A DNA stretch of 11,428 nt, from positions 1 through 11,428 of the forward strand of contig JAAYCC010000025.1 of NCBI GenBank assembly GCA_012729875.1, in the 5' to 3' direction. This document shows, piece by piece, positions 1 through 6,468 of this stretch. The notes beneath the pieces were generated by a model. That model worked only from the letters and a program-made list of their open reading frames with translations. It ran no database searches and was not told the DNA's origin. Within the stretch, counting starts at the first letter, position 1; each line of letters opens with the position of its first letter. This DNA comes from Clostridiales bacterium (GTDB lineage Bacteria > Bacillota > Clostridia > Oscillospirales > Oscillospiraceae). The translations under genes and the position numbers were made by a program.

Positions 1-107
1 CTGTATTTCCCCAAGACGGCACATCGTTTAATGAATTATTGAGGATTTCCGACCAGAGGATGTACTCAAACAAAGAGATGTCTAAACACGGGAGAGCCAA
101 CGCATAG
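1..107 (+). CDS. C-terminal end of a GGDEF-domain protein (putative diguanylate cyclase), partial
   Basis: Reading from base 3, an open frame of 34 codons ends at TAG 105-107 and continues off the left edge. It contains FPQDG, then NELLRISDQRMY and SNKEMSKHGR. This is the characteristic tail of GGDEF domains (FPxDG, then ELLxxAD/SDxxMYxxK, then a G-rich end). The GGDEF active-site motif lies outside the window, so whether the protein makes cyclic di-GMP cannot be judged here. The protein ends almost directly after the GGDEF domain, as is common when that domain is C-terminal. It converges on the hemerythrin gene of the hydrogenase operon. The family call rests on about 33 residues and is good but not certain; the upstream sensor part is unknown. 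Confidence 0.72.
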   Translation, partial: VFPQDGTSFNELLRISDQRMYSNKEMSKHGRANA

Positions 108-147
108 CGGATAAAGAGACGGCGTTAAAATCCGCGCTGTACATAAA

Positions 148-192
148 GCCGGTCTACGTATACAAAGAGTGTAGCCGGCATACTTTTCTTTT
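148..192 (+). terminator. Probable intrinsic terminator of the GGDEF gene
   Basis: GCCGG-t-CTAC (148-157, one bulged T) can pair with GTAGCCGGC (171-179) around a 13-base loop. The following stretch is T-rich (tacttttctttt). It lies 40 bases after the GGDEF stop codon. The stem is interrupted and the T run is broken by C, so it is weaker than the hairpin at 225-249, which may back it up. Confidence 0.5.
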
Positions 193-217
193 AAAACTGG
201 CAGACCTTGGTCAGAAT

Positions 218-255
218 AAAAAATGGACAGCTTCATTTAGAAGCTGTCCGTTTTT
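218..255. terminator. Bidirectional terminator between the GGDEF gene and the hydrogenase operon
   Basis: A perfect 10-bp stem, GGACAGCTTC (225-234) and GAAGCTGTCC (240-249), encloses the 5-base loop ATTTA. On the minus strand the hairpin is followed by one A and then six T (bases 223 to 218), which suits termination of the hydrogenase-hemerythrin operon 44 bases past its last stop codon. On the plus strand it is followed by G and five T (250-255), so it can also stop read-through from the GGDEF gene. Confidence 0.88.
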
Positions 256-292
256 GCCGAGATAAAAAATTATAGACCCAATTGGTTCAAAA

Positions 293-697
293 CTACTTTG
301 AGCTGCTCTGTATGAACTGTGCAAGCTTTGAATCCATGGTTTTGATATGGGTTATAAGCTGGCTGACCTTGGTATTTACTTCTGCAACAAGAGATATGGT
401 CGGACCGTCCTCTTTGAGCCTTGCGGCCACATTTTCAAATTCCTTGAGAAAGCCCTGGTGCCAGTTCCTGTGTAGGGCATATTCCGTATACTTATACTTT
501 ACCTGGAGTTCTTCTTCATGTGAAAAGTGAGTTTTAGTATAATTTGAAAGGAATTCTACTGCTTTTCCGACTTCCTGACGGCCCTTACCCTGGCTGCAGG
601 CGACGACCAGCTCATCTGCGGCTTTTATAAGCTGTTTGTGTTCGTTGTCTATAAGGGCGTTGCCCGTTTCAAGATCTTTGGTCCATGTGAAAGCCAT
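293..697 (-). CDS. Bacteriohemerythrin (non-haem diiron O2-binding protein)
   Basis: A 134-residue protein of the usual length for a single-domain bacteriohemerythrin. All expected diiron ligands are visible: H20 in the IDNEHKQL motif, H57 and E61 in HFSHEE, H76 and H80 in HRNWH, and H117 and D122 in HIKTMD; W5 near the N-terminus is also typical. The predicted fold is a cytosolic four-helix bundle binding O2 at a carboxylate-bridged diiron site. No signal peptide or membrane segment is seen. The start is ATG at 697-695, with a G-rich Shine-Dalgarno sequence (GGGGGG) six bases upstream. It begins only 30 bases after the stop of hydA with no terminator between, so it is most likely the last gene of the hydrogenase operon. 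A role in O2 sensing, storage or scavenging near an O2-sensitive hydrogenase is inference. Confidence 0.93.
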   Translation of the reverse strand: MAFTWTKDLETGNALIDNEHKQLIKAADELVVACSQGKGRQEVGKAVEFLSNYTKTHFSHEEELQVKYKYTEYALHRNWHQGFLKEFENVAARLKEDGPTISLVAEVNTKVSQLITHIKTMDSKLAQFIQSSSK

Positions 698-727
698 TTT
701 ATGCCCCCCAATTCTCTATCTAAAAAA

Positions 728-2488
728 TTATTCACCTGTGAACTTGTCCTTTGCGACATAGCTTGTATGAAGAAGCTCATGGGCCCTGTGGCTGCCGGGC
801 TTTTCCAGATACTTGTCGTAGACTTCCTTAATAACAGGGTTGTCATGCGATTTGCGCAGAGGCATTGAGCTGTCCTGAGAATATAGGGCCTTTGCGCGGA
901 GCTTCTTGAGATCAACATTATTGCGGACCTTGGCCGGCTGTATAGGCTGACCGCCGCCGTTTACGCAGCCGCCTGGGCAGGCCATGACCTCGATAAAGTG
1001 GTAGTTTTTCTCGCCGCTTATGACGGATTCTAGAAGCTTTTCCGCGTTCTTGAGCCCGGAGGTTACGGCTACGTTCAGGGTGAGGTCTCCGACCTTGTAG
1101 GTCGCCTCCTTGATGTCCTCCGTACCGCGGACGTCTGTGAACTCCACTGGAGCCGCGGTATCGCCGGTTATCCACTCGGCGGCGGTTCGAAGAGCGGCCT
1201 CCATAACTCCGCCGGTAGCGCCGAAGATGACGGCAGCTCCGGTGGATACGCCGAGGGGATCGTCAAACTTCTCATCGGGGAGAGCGGTGAAGTCGATGCC
1301 GGCACGCTCTATCATGCGGGCAAGCTCGCGGGTGGTGAGAGCGACATCGATATCGGGAATGCCGTTTGCTGCCTGCTCCGGACGCTTGCACTCGTATTTC
1401 TTTGCTGTACAGGGCATAATGCTGACCATGAAGATGTTTTTGGGATCAATGCCCAGCTTTTCGGCGTACCAGCTCTTTGTGACAGCGCCGAACATCTGCT
1501 GGGGGGATTTGCAGGTGGAGAGGTTTTCAATAAAATCGGGGAAGTAGTGCTCGCAGTAGTTGATCCAGCCGGGGGAGCAGGAGGTGATAAGCGGGAGCTT
1601 GCCGCCGGTTTTTATACGCTCGACCAGCTCGTTTGCCTCCTCGACTATGGTGAGGTCGGCCGAAAAGTCGGTGTCAAATACATCGTCGAATCCAAGACGG
1701 CGCAGTGCTGCGACCATTTTGCCTTCGACGTTTGTTCCGATAGACATACCAAAGGACTCGCCGAGAGTAGCGCGGATCGAAGGTGCGGTCTGGACGACGA
1801 CTCGCTTCTCGGGATCGCGGAGAGCCTCCCAGACCCTGTCCGTATCGTCACGCTCAAACAGAGCGCCGGTCGGGCATGCGACTATGCACTGCCCGCAGGA
1901 GACGCAGGCGACTGTGTTGAGTGGGGCGTCGAACGCACAGCCGATATGGGTGTTGAAGCCGCGGTTGTTGACGCCGATGACGGCCGCAGCTTGGTTTTGG
2001 TCACAGACGGCGGTGCAGCGTCGGCAGAGAATGCACTTGCTGTTGTCGCGTATCATGTGGGTCGCGGAGTCGTCAATTGTACTGGGGGTCATTGCGCCGT
2101 CAAAGCGGCGCTCGTCCTCAACGCCGTAGTCGCGGCAGAGCTTCTGAAGCTCACAGTTTCCGCTGCGTACACAGGAGAGACACTCGCGGCGGTGGTTGGA
2201 CAAAAGCAGCTCTAGATTTATGCGGCGTGCCTCAAAAACGCGCTTGCTGTTCGTGATGACTTCCATGCCTTCGGCTACAGGGTATACGCAGGCTGCGTTT
2301 AGCTTGGGAGAACCCTTTATCTCAACAACGCACATACGGCATGCGCCGATTTCGTTGATTTCTTTGAGGTAACAGAGAGTCGGAATATCAATGCTTGCCT
2401 GACGGGCTGCGTCGAGAATAGTTGTGCCCTCGGGGACAGTGACGGGAGTGCCGTCTATTTTCAAATTTATCATTTTAACTTCGCTCAT
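728..2488 (-). CDS. hydA: [FeFe]-hydrogenase catalytic subunit, NAD(P)-linked group A3 type (HydA/HndD)
   Basis: A 586-residue cytosolic enzyme reducing protons to H2 at an H-cluster, as catalytic subunit of a complex with the HydB and HydC proteins upstream. Cluster sites in order: N-terminal [2Fe-2S] C39, C50, C53, C67; His-ligated [4Fe-4S] H99, C103, C106, C112; two [4Fe-4S] sites C152/155/158/162 and C195/198/201/205; H-cluster motifs L1 TSCSPGW (302-308), L2 MPCTAKKYE (358-366) and L3 EVMACPGGC (500-508). Residues after about 520 match the hydrogenase small-subunit domain. The length is near that of HndD, and it lacks the extra C-terminal [2Fe-2S] domain of Thermotoga HydA. L1 carries one Cys followed by Ser rather than the Cys pair of clostridial CpI. 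ATG 2488-2486 follows AGGAGG eight bases upstream; the gene begins 17 bases after hydB. Electron bifurcation is inferred from subunit make-up. Confidence 0.96.
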   Translation of the reverse strand: MSEVKMINLKIDGTPVTVPEGTTILDAARQASIDIPTLCYLKEINEIGACRMCVVEIKGSPKLNAACVYPVAEGMEVITNSKRVFEARRINLELLLSNHRRECLSCVRSGNCELQKLCRDYGVEDERRFDGAMTPSTIDDSATHMIRDNSKCILCRRCTAVCDQNQAAAVIGVNNRGFNTHIGCAFDAPLNTVACVSCGQCIVACPTGALFERDDTDRVWEALRDPEKRVVVQTAPSIRATLGESFGMSIGTNVEGKMVAALRRLGFDDVFDTDFSADLTIVEEANELVERIKTGGKLPLITSCSPGWINYCEHYFPDFIENLSTCKSPQQMFGAVTKSWYAEKLGIDPKNIFMVSIMPCTAKKYECKRPEQAANGIPDIDVALTTRELARMIERAGIDFTALPDEKFDDPLGVSTGAAVIFGATGGVMEAALRTAAEWITGDTAAPVEFTDVRGTEDIKEATYKVGDLTLNVAVTSGLKNAEKLLESVISGEKNYHFIEVMACPGGCVNGGGQPIQPAKVRNNVDLKKLRAKALYSQDSSMPLRKSHDNPVIKEVYDKYLEKPGSHRAHELLHTSYVAKDKFTGE

Positions 2489-2505
2489 TTAGTCATCCTC
2501 CTCTC

Positions 2506-4293
2506 TTATTTCTTCTCAATTGCCTTAAAGCGGCAGCTGTCATAGCAGACGCCGCACTTTATGCACTTGCTTGTGTCGATAACGTGCAGCTTCTTCGGTT
2601 CTCCGGATATAGCGGAGACGGGGCAGTTCCTCGCGCAGAGCGTACAGCCCTTGCACTTGTCGGGGTCGATGTGGTAGGTTATCAGCTTCTTGCATACTCC
2701 GGCGGGACAGCGCTTTTCAACGACATGCGCCTCGTACTCATCGCGGAAGTAGCGCAGAGTGGACAGAACAGGGTTCGGAGCTGTCTGGCCCAGACCGCAG
2801 AGAGCGTTTTCCTTTATGAAGTAGCAGAGATTTTCGAGCTTGTCTATGTCTTCAAGCTCAGCCTGACCTGAGGTGATCTTTTCGAGCAGCTCAAGCATAC
2901 GGCGTATACCGATACGGCAGGGGGTGCACTTGCCGCAGCTTTCGTCTACCGTGAACTCCAGGAAGAACTTTGCTATATCGACCATGCAGTTGTCCTCGTC
3001 CATGACTATCATACCGCCTGAGCCCATTATGCTGCCGATAGCGGTGAGGTTGTCATAGTCGACCGGGACGTCGAGATGCTCTGCCGGGATGCAGCCGCCG
3101 GAAGGACCGCCGGTCTGAACTGCCTTGAATTTCTTGCCGTTGGGTATACCGCCGCCGATCTCCTCGATGATCTCGCGCAGCGTTGTGCCCATAGGAACTT
3201 CAACAAGGCCGGTGTGCTTTATTTTGCCGCCCAGAGCGAAGACCTTTGTGCCCTTGGACTTTTCGGTGCCCATTGAGGAAAACCAATCGGCACCATTTAG
3301 TATTATCTGAGGGATGTTGGCGAGCGATTCAACGTTGTTTATTATTGAGGGCTTGCCGTAGAGACCCTTTACAGCGGGGAAGGGGGGGCGAGGTCTCGGA
3401 TCGCCGCGCCCTCCCTCTATGGAGTTGAGCAGAGCCGTCTCCTCGCCGCAGACGAATGCGCCTGCGCCGAGACGGATTTCCACGTCAAAGTCGAAGCCGG
3501 AGCCGAGAATGTCCTTACCGAGCAGACCGAGCTCACGGGATTGAGCTATAGCGATTCTGAGGCGTTTGACAGCTATGGGATATTCTGCGCGGACATAGAT
3601 ATAGCCGCGGTTTGCCCCGATGGCATATCCGGCAATGGCCATAGCTTCGAGAACTGAGTGCGGGTCGCCCTCAAGAACGCTGCGGTCCATGAATGCGCCG
3701 GGGTCGCCCTCGTCGGCGTTGCAGCAGACATATTTGTCGCCTGCGGGCTGAGCCGCGGCAAAACCCCATTTTCTACCGGTCGGGAAGCCGCCGCCGCCGC
3801 GGCCGCGAAGGCCGCTGTCCGTGACAGCCTTTATGACCTCCTCAGGAGTCATTTCCGTAAGGCACTTTGCAAGAGCCATATAGCCGTCATAGGCTATGTA
3901 CTCCTTGATGTTTTCGGGATCTATGACACCGCAGTTGCGCAGTGCAACACGCTTCTGCTTGCGGTAAAAATCAGTGTCGTCAAGGCTGGTTATGGTGTCC
4001 TCCTTGACGGTCTCGGTATAGAGGAGACGTGTTACGAGTCTGCCCTTGAGCAGATGCTCCTGAACAATCTCTTTTACGTCGTCTGGAGTAACCTTTGAAT
4101 AAAACGCGCCTTCCGGGTACACGACGACAACGGGACCGAGAGCACAAAGACCGAAGCAGCCGGTCTGAATAACCTTTACCTCGTCTGCGAGACCTGTGTT
4201 TTTAAGTTCTTCTTCAAAGTGGTTGAATACTTCATCACTTTTAGAGGAATGACAGCCGGTACCGCCGCAAACAAGGACATGGGAACGAACCAT
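2506..4293 (-). CDS. hydB: NAD(P)H-oxidising, FMN-binding hydrogenase subunit, NuoF-like (HydB/HndC)
   Basis: A 595-residue flavoprotein that links NAD(P)(H) to the Fe-S chain of the hydrogenase. Domains in order: thioredoxin-like [2Fe-2S] domain with C9, C14, C46, C50; NuoF core with the glycine-rich nucleotide loop GLRGRGGGGFPTG (161-173), FMN-site segment CNADEGDPGAF (191-201) and GAGAFVCGEETAL (277-289); a SLBB-like region near 355-410; NuoF [4Fe-4S] site C453, C456, C459, C499; then two ferredoxin-type sites C547/550/553/557 and C577/580/583/587. C529 and C534 lie in the linker where a zinc site has been described in bifurcating HydB; that match is from memory. N-terminal and C-terminal Fe-S extensions separate HydB from plain NuoF. 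ATG 4293-4291 follows TAAGGAGGT eight bases upstream, 14 bases after the HndB-like gene. Preference for NAD or NADP cannot be read from the sequence. Confidence 0.96.
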   Translation of the reverse strand: MVRSHVLVCGGTGCHSSKSDEVFNHFEEELKNTGLADEVKVIQTGCFGLCALGPVVVVYPEGAFYSKVTPDDVKEIVQEHLLKGRLVTRLLYTETVKEDTITSLDDTDFYRKQKRVALRNCGVIDPENIKEYIAYDGYMALAKCLTEMTPEEVIKAVTDSGLRGRGGGGFPTGRKWGFAAAQPAGDKYVCCNADEGDPGAFMDRSVLEGDPHSVLEAMAIAGYAIGANRGYIYVRAEYPIAVKRLRIAIAQSRELGLLGKDILGSGFDFDVEIRLGAGAFVCGEETALLNSIEGGRGDPRPRPPFPAVKGLYGKPSIINNVESLANIPQIILNGADWFSSMGTEKSKGTKVFALGGKIKHTGLVEVPMGTTLREIIEEIGGGIPNGKKFKAVQTGGPSGGCIPAEHLDVPVDYDNLTAIGSIMGSGGMIVMDEDNCMVDIAKFFLEFTVDESCGKCTPCRIGIRRMLELLEKITSGQAELEDIDKLENLCYFIKENALCGLGQTAPNPVLSTLRYFRDEYEAHVVEKRCPAGVCKKLITYHIDPDKCKGCTLCARNCPVSAISGEPKKLHVIDTSKCIKCGVCYDSCRFKAIEKK

Positions 4294-4307
4294 ATTTCTT
4301 TACCTCC

Positions 4308-4679
4308 TTATTCAGCGTTGGCACCAATGGTGTATTCCACCACGGGGGAGCCGTTTACTACGTGCTGTGCAATGATTTTCGGAATTTTTTCCGGAGTGAC
4401 GTGGACGTAAGTTGTCTTCTTGCCGTCGGCATCGAATATTTCAACAACAGGCTCAAACTGACAGATGCCGATACAGCCTGTCTGCGAGACTATAACGTCG
4501 TGAAGGTTGCGCTTTGCAACCTCTTCGGTGCAGGCTGCGAGAACAGGGCGCGCGCCTGCCGCAATACCGCAGGTCGCCATACCGACGACTATGCGCATGC
4601 GGTAATCGCTGTCGCGGCGTACACCGACCTGCGATTTCATGTCGTCACGCATGGCCTGAAGTTCAGCTAAGGTCTTCAT
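4308..4679 (-). CDS. hndB: Thioredoxin-like [2Fe-2S] ferredoxin subunit, HndB-like
   Basis: A 123-residue protein with the Cys pattern of thioredoxin-like [2Fe-2S] ferredoxins: C37-x12-C50 in the first half and C69-x3-C73 in the motif TGCIGIC. The VGMATCGIAAGA segment (32-43) resembles HndB of the NADP-reducing hydrogenase HndABCD of Desulfovibrio fructosovorans, which has the same position between the NuoE-like and NuoF-like genes. Likely role: an extra electron-transfer subunit or docking point of the hydrogenase; three-subunit HydABC enzymes lack it. The start ATG (4679-4677) lies inside the end of the preceding ATPase gene (17-base overlap), with AGGAGG about 11 bases upstream, so the two are probably translationally coupled. 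The next gene, hydB, starts 14 bases downstream. Confidence 0.88.
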   Translation of the reverse strand: MKTLAELQAMRDDMKSQVGVRRDSDYRMRIVVGMATCGIAAGARPVLAACTEEVAKRNLHDVIVSQTGCIGICQFEPVVEIFDADGKKTTYVHVTPEKIPKIIAQHVVNGSPVVEYTIGANAE

Positions 4680-5265
4680 TATATGGGCTACCTCCTATAT
4701 TTGTGGGTTTATTTTTTTGAGAACTGAGAAGCTCATCAGTGTTTTCATTTAAGTATTCGCGGATGAACTGCGAGACTTTCGGGTCGTTGAGAGGGATGTC
4801 CTTCAAAATATTTCGAAAGCTGCGCGTGTCAAGTTCAATTTCACCGCGGCCGATGCGGCGGGTATATATAAAGTCCATATCGGGATTACAGTGGATAAGG
4901 GTGGACACCGTCTCGTTTATATTACCCAGTGGCATTCGGTCGACGCTGGACAGCACAAAAGCGGCTTTGACAACGGTGCCGCTACCGGGTGTACTGGAGA
5001 TATCAAAGCTCCCGCCGGTCAGCTCAGCCGCCATTCGGAAAAACGGTATGCCAAGACCTACTTCTCTGGTGGTTCGGGTAGTGTAAAAGGGGTCGGTGAC
5101 CCTCTCTACCTGCTCCGGAGCCATGCCGCAGCCATCGTCGCTTATTGTGACGGTCAGCAGATCCTGTGAAGGTTGCTCATCCACCGTTATATGGACCAGC
5201 GCTGCGCCTGCGCGAACTGAGTTCTCCGCAATGTCCAATATGTTCATGGAAAGCTCCTGCATCAT
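4663..5265 (-). CDS. Stand-alone GHKL ATPase (histidine-kinase-like ATP-binding protein) of the hydrogenase operon
   Basis: A 200-residue soluble protein. Residues 1-105 form a HATPase_c domain: N-box NILDIAENSVRAG with N15, G1 box SDDGCGM (42-48), F-box DPFYTTR (58-64), G2 box GLGIPF (70-75) and a final GSGT (94-97). The dimerisation and phospho-acceptor domain of a histidine kinase is absent, as are membrane segments and a sensor domain. The C-terminal 90 residues (starting near MPLGNINETV) are not a domain I can name. It may be a protein kinase or ATP-dependent switch; no substrate is visible. It lies between hydC (24-base gap) and the HndB-like gene (17-base overlap), inside an otherwise structural operon. 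The start is ATG 5265-5263, eight bases after AGGAGG; a second ATG follows at once and could be used instead. Confidence 0.85.
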   Translation of the reverse strand: MMQELSMNILDIAENSVRAGAALVHITVDEQPSQDLLTVTISDDGCGMAPEQVERVTDPFYTTRTTREVGLGIPFFRMAAELTGGSFDISSTPGSGTVVKAAFVLSSVDRMPLGNINETVSTLIHCNPDMDFIYTRRIGRGEIELDTRSFRNILKDIPLNDPKVSQFIREYLNENTDELLSSQKNKPTNIGGSPYNEDLS

Positions 5266-5289
5266 AGCGGGGACCTCCTGGTAATCGGT

Positions 5290-5781
5290 CTACTTACACT
5301 CTTCTAAAATTGCGTCGAGAGAGTCCACATTCAGGTTGCCGTATACCGTTTCGTTGATCGACATAACGGGGGCAAGTCCGCATGCACCCATACAGCGGCA
5401 GGCATCCAGAGAAAACTTCCCGTCGGGAGTGGTCTCGCCGTCGCCGAGGTTGAGCTTTTCCTTAAGCTTTTCGTATATCTCCCCGGCACCCTTGACGTAA
5501 CAAGCGGTTCCAAGACATACTGATATTGCGTATTTCCCCTTTGGGTTGAAGTTGAACTGGGAGTAAAAGGTGGCTACAGAGTAGACAGTCTCGGAAGACA
5601 CGCCCATCTCGTATGCGATAACTTCTATGACCTTTTCGGGGAGATATCCATAAATATCCTGTGCGGCCTGAAGAATCTGAACCAGAGAATTGTCTACTCT
5701 AAGGGCTGCGATCTGTTCGCGAAGCGTGGCGTCCTGCTCCGCGGTTCCGACAACTGTAGTCGAACAACTATTGCATGACAT
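5290..5781 (-). CDS. hydC: NuoE-like [2Fe-2S] subunit of the hydrogenase (HydC/HndA)
   Basis: A 163-residue thioredoxin-like [2Fe-2S] protein of the NuoE family. The cluster ligands are C89 and C94 (CLGTAC) and C130 and C134 (CMGAC), the C-x4-C and C-x3-C pairs of the family. The N-terminal half contains the helical segment with YGYLPEKVIEVIA and TVYSVATFYSQF typical of NuoE and HndA. It partners with HydB in passing electrons from NAD(P)H to the hydrogenase. C3 and C6 near the N-terminus are extra cysteines of unknown use. As first gene of the operon it starts at ATG 5781-5779, nine bases after GGAGG, and is preceded by a leader with an inverted repeat (5824-5854). The gene order hydC - ATPase - hndB - hydB - hydA follows hndABCD with one inserted gene. 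Confidence 0.95.
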   Translation of the reverse strand: MSCNSCSTTVVGTAEQDATLREQIAALRVDNSLVQILQAAQDIYGYLPEKVIEVIAYEMGVSSETVYSVATFYSQFNFNPKGKYAISVCLGTACYVKGAGEIYEKLKEKLNLGDGETTPDGKFSLDACRCMGACGLAPVMSINETVYGNLNVDSLDAILEECK

Positions 5782-5823
5782 TTGTGCTTTCCTCCAATAT
5801 ACAAAATAAAGGTTCCCGATGAC

Positions 5824-5854
5824 GAGCTATTTGACAAATTTTTGACAATAGCTC
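5824..5854. promoter_or_regulatory. Inverted repeat enclosing a TTGACAA direct repeat in the hydC leader (candidate operator or hairpin)
   Basis: GAGCTATT (5824-5831) and AATAGCTC (5847-5854) are perfect 8-bp arms around 15 bases. Across and inside them TTGACAA occurs twice in the same direction (5831-5837 and 5842-5848), 11 bp apart, about one helical turn. It does not fit the palindromic Rex consensus (TTGTTAA-N4-TTAACAA as I recall it), because the two half-sites point the same way. It lies just downstream of the candidate hydC transcription start, so it could be an operator or form an RNA hairpin in the leader. Confidence 0.45.
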
Positions 5855-5877
5855 AAGCGGCAATAGACGCTTTTTTT

Positions 5878-5906
5878 ATATTACCACAATAAACTATATT
5901 TTGCTA
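5878..5906 (-). promoter_or_regulatory. Candidate promoter of the hydC-hydA operon
   Basis: On the minus strand, TAGCAA (5906-5901) is followed after 17 bases by TAATAT (5883-5878), with TGG just before it giving an extended -10. The -35 is poor (3 of 6), but an A-tract (ATAAAAAAAG, 5918-5909) directly upstream could act as an UP element. The predicted start near 5871 would give a leader of about 90 bases. This is the best candidate seen, not a firm call. Confidence 0.35.
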
Positions 5907-5944
5907 CACTTTTTTTATGGATAAACGAGTACAATATTACTTTG

Positions 5945-5973
5945 TTGTCTTGCAAAAACAGATATGTTATAAT
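5945..5973 (+). promoter_or_regulatory. Sigma-A type promoter of the sensory hydrogenase operon
   Basis: TTGTCT (5945-5950), a 17-base spacer and a perfect TATAAT (5968-5973) preceded by TGT, giving an extended -10. The predicted transcript starts near 5980 and has a 135-base leader before the ATG at 6115. This is the clearest rightward promoter in the gap. Confidence 0.75.
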
Positions 5974-6114
5974 GTATAAGTAACGATCAGTTTTCCGATT
6001 ATTAAGTCCCTTTCAAAACCTGCTTGAATATGTCCGGAGAAGAAAAACAGGTGGATTATAGCTCGCGTTTACTTACGAACTGATTCGAACAGTTGAAATA
6101 ACGGAGGAATCAAT

Positions 6115-6468
6115 ATGCTTATAAGGGATATCATGAATGTTCTGGATGCCGAATTGCTTACGGGCGAGGAGCTGCTTGATGTTGATGTGCACACGGCCTG
6201 CGGAAGCGATATGATGAGCGATGTACTTGCATATGTAAAGGACCAGGCCGTACTCGTCACGGGGCTTCTCAACCAGCAGGCGATACGTACAGCGGCTATG
6301 ATGGACATGGTGTGCGTCATTTTTGTCAGAGGCAAGCGTCCTGACCAGAAGATAATCGAATGTGCAAAGGAAAACGGCATTGCGGTCATGACTACGACCC
6401 ACAGGATGTTCACGGCCTGCGGACTGTTATACAAGGCAGGGCTGAATGGGGGTATGAAAGTAAAATGA
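6115..6468 (+). CDS. DRTGG-domain protein (putative small ligand-binding regulator)
   Basis: A 117-residue protein of the small DRTGG-domain type found beside [FeFe]-hydrogenase genes. Visible landmarks: SDMMSDVLAYV (31-41), LVTGLLNQQAIRTA (47-60), DMVCVIFVRGKRPD (64-77) and GIAVMTTTHRMFTACG (88-103). The eponymous motif itself is not obvious. There is no transmembrane segment, signal peptide or catalytic motif. In CBS-DRTGG pyrophosphatases such domains accompany nucleotide-binding domains, so nucleotide sensing is a guess only. It is the first gene of the operon: ATG 6115 follows GGAGG (6103-6107) by seven bases. Its stop overlaps the next start (ATGA at 6465-6468), which implies translational coupling with the RsbW-like ATPase. 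It appears distantly related to the second DRTGG protein at 8258-8593. Confidence 0.75.
   Translation: MLIRDIMNVLDAELLTGEELLDVDVHTACGSDMMSDVLAYVKDQAVLVTGLLNQQAIRTAAMMDMVCVIFVRGKRPDQKIIECAKENGIAVMTTTHRMFTACGLLYKAGLNGGMKVK

Larger units (their letters stand above)
5782..6114. other. Divergent intergenic region between the two hydrogenase operons
   Basis: This 333-base AT-rich gap holds no credible gene. It carries a candidate leftward promoter for the hydC operon (5878-5906), a good rightward promoter for the DRTGG-sensor operon (5945-5973), an inverted repeat plus direct repeat in the hydC leader (5824-5854), and a leader of about 135 bases before the first plus-strand gene. The ten-base string CTTTTTTTAT occurs twice (5870-5879 and 5909-5918). 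The layout allows shared regulation of the hydrogenase and its putative sensor from one site. Confidence 0.8.

Noticed and set aside
1547..2215. A 222-codon open frame on the plus strand, opposite hydA
   Set aside because: It is antisense to the conserved Fe-S part of hydA, which is certain from its cluster motifs. The translation shows no domain, and the long frame follows from the codon bias of hydA.
3658..4098. A 146-codon plus-strand frame opposite hydB
   Set aside because: Antisense to the NuoF core, with no recognisable domain; a shadow of a real gene.
5831..5847. Two rightward -35 boxes (TTGACA at 5831 and 5842)
   Set aside because: Neither has a -10 hexamer at 16-18 bases downstream.
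5831..5848. Rex operator in the hydC leader
   Set aside because: The two TTGACAA copies are in direct orientation, whereas Rex sites are palindromic.
6076..6095. tRNA-like T-loop string on the minus strand (GTTCGAATC complement)
   Set aside because: Only a short chance match; no acceptor, anticodon or D arm can be drawn around it.
6360..6464. N-terminal extension of the RsbW-like protein from ATG 6360
   Set aside because: It would lie wholly inside the DRTGG gene in another frame. The ATGA overlap at 6465 and the normal domain start favour the shorter protein.
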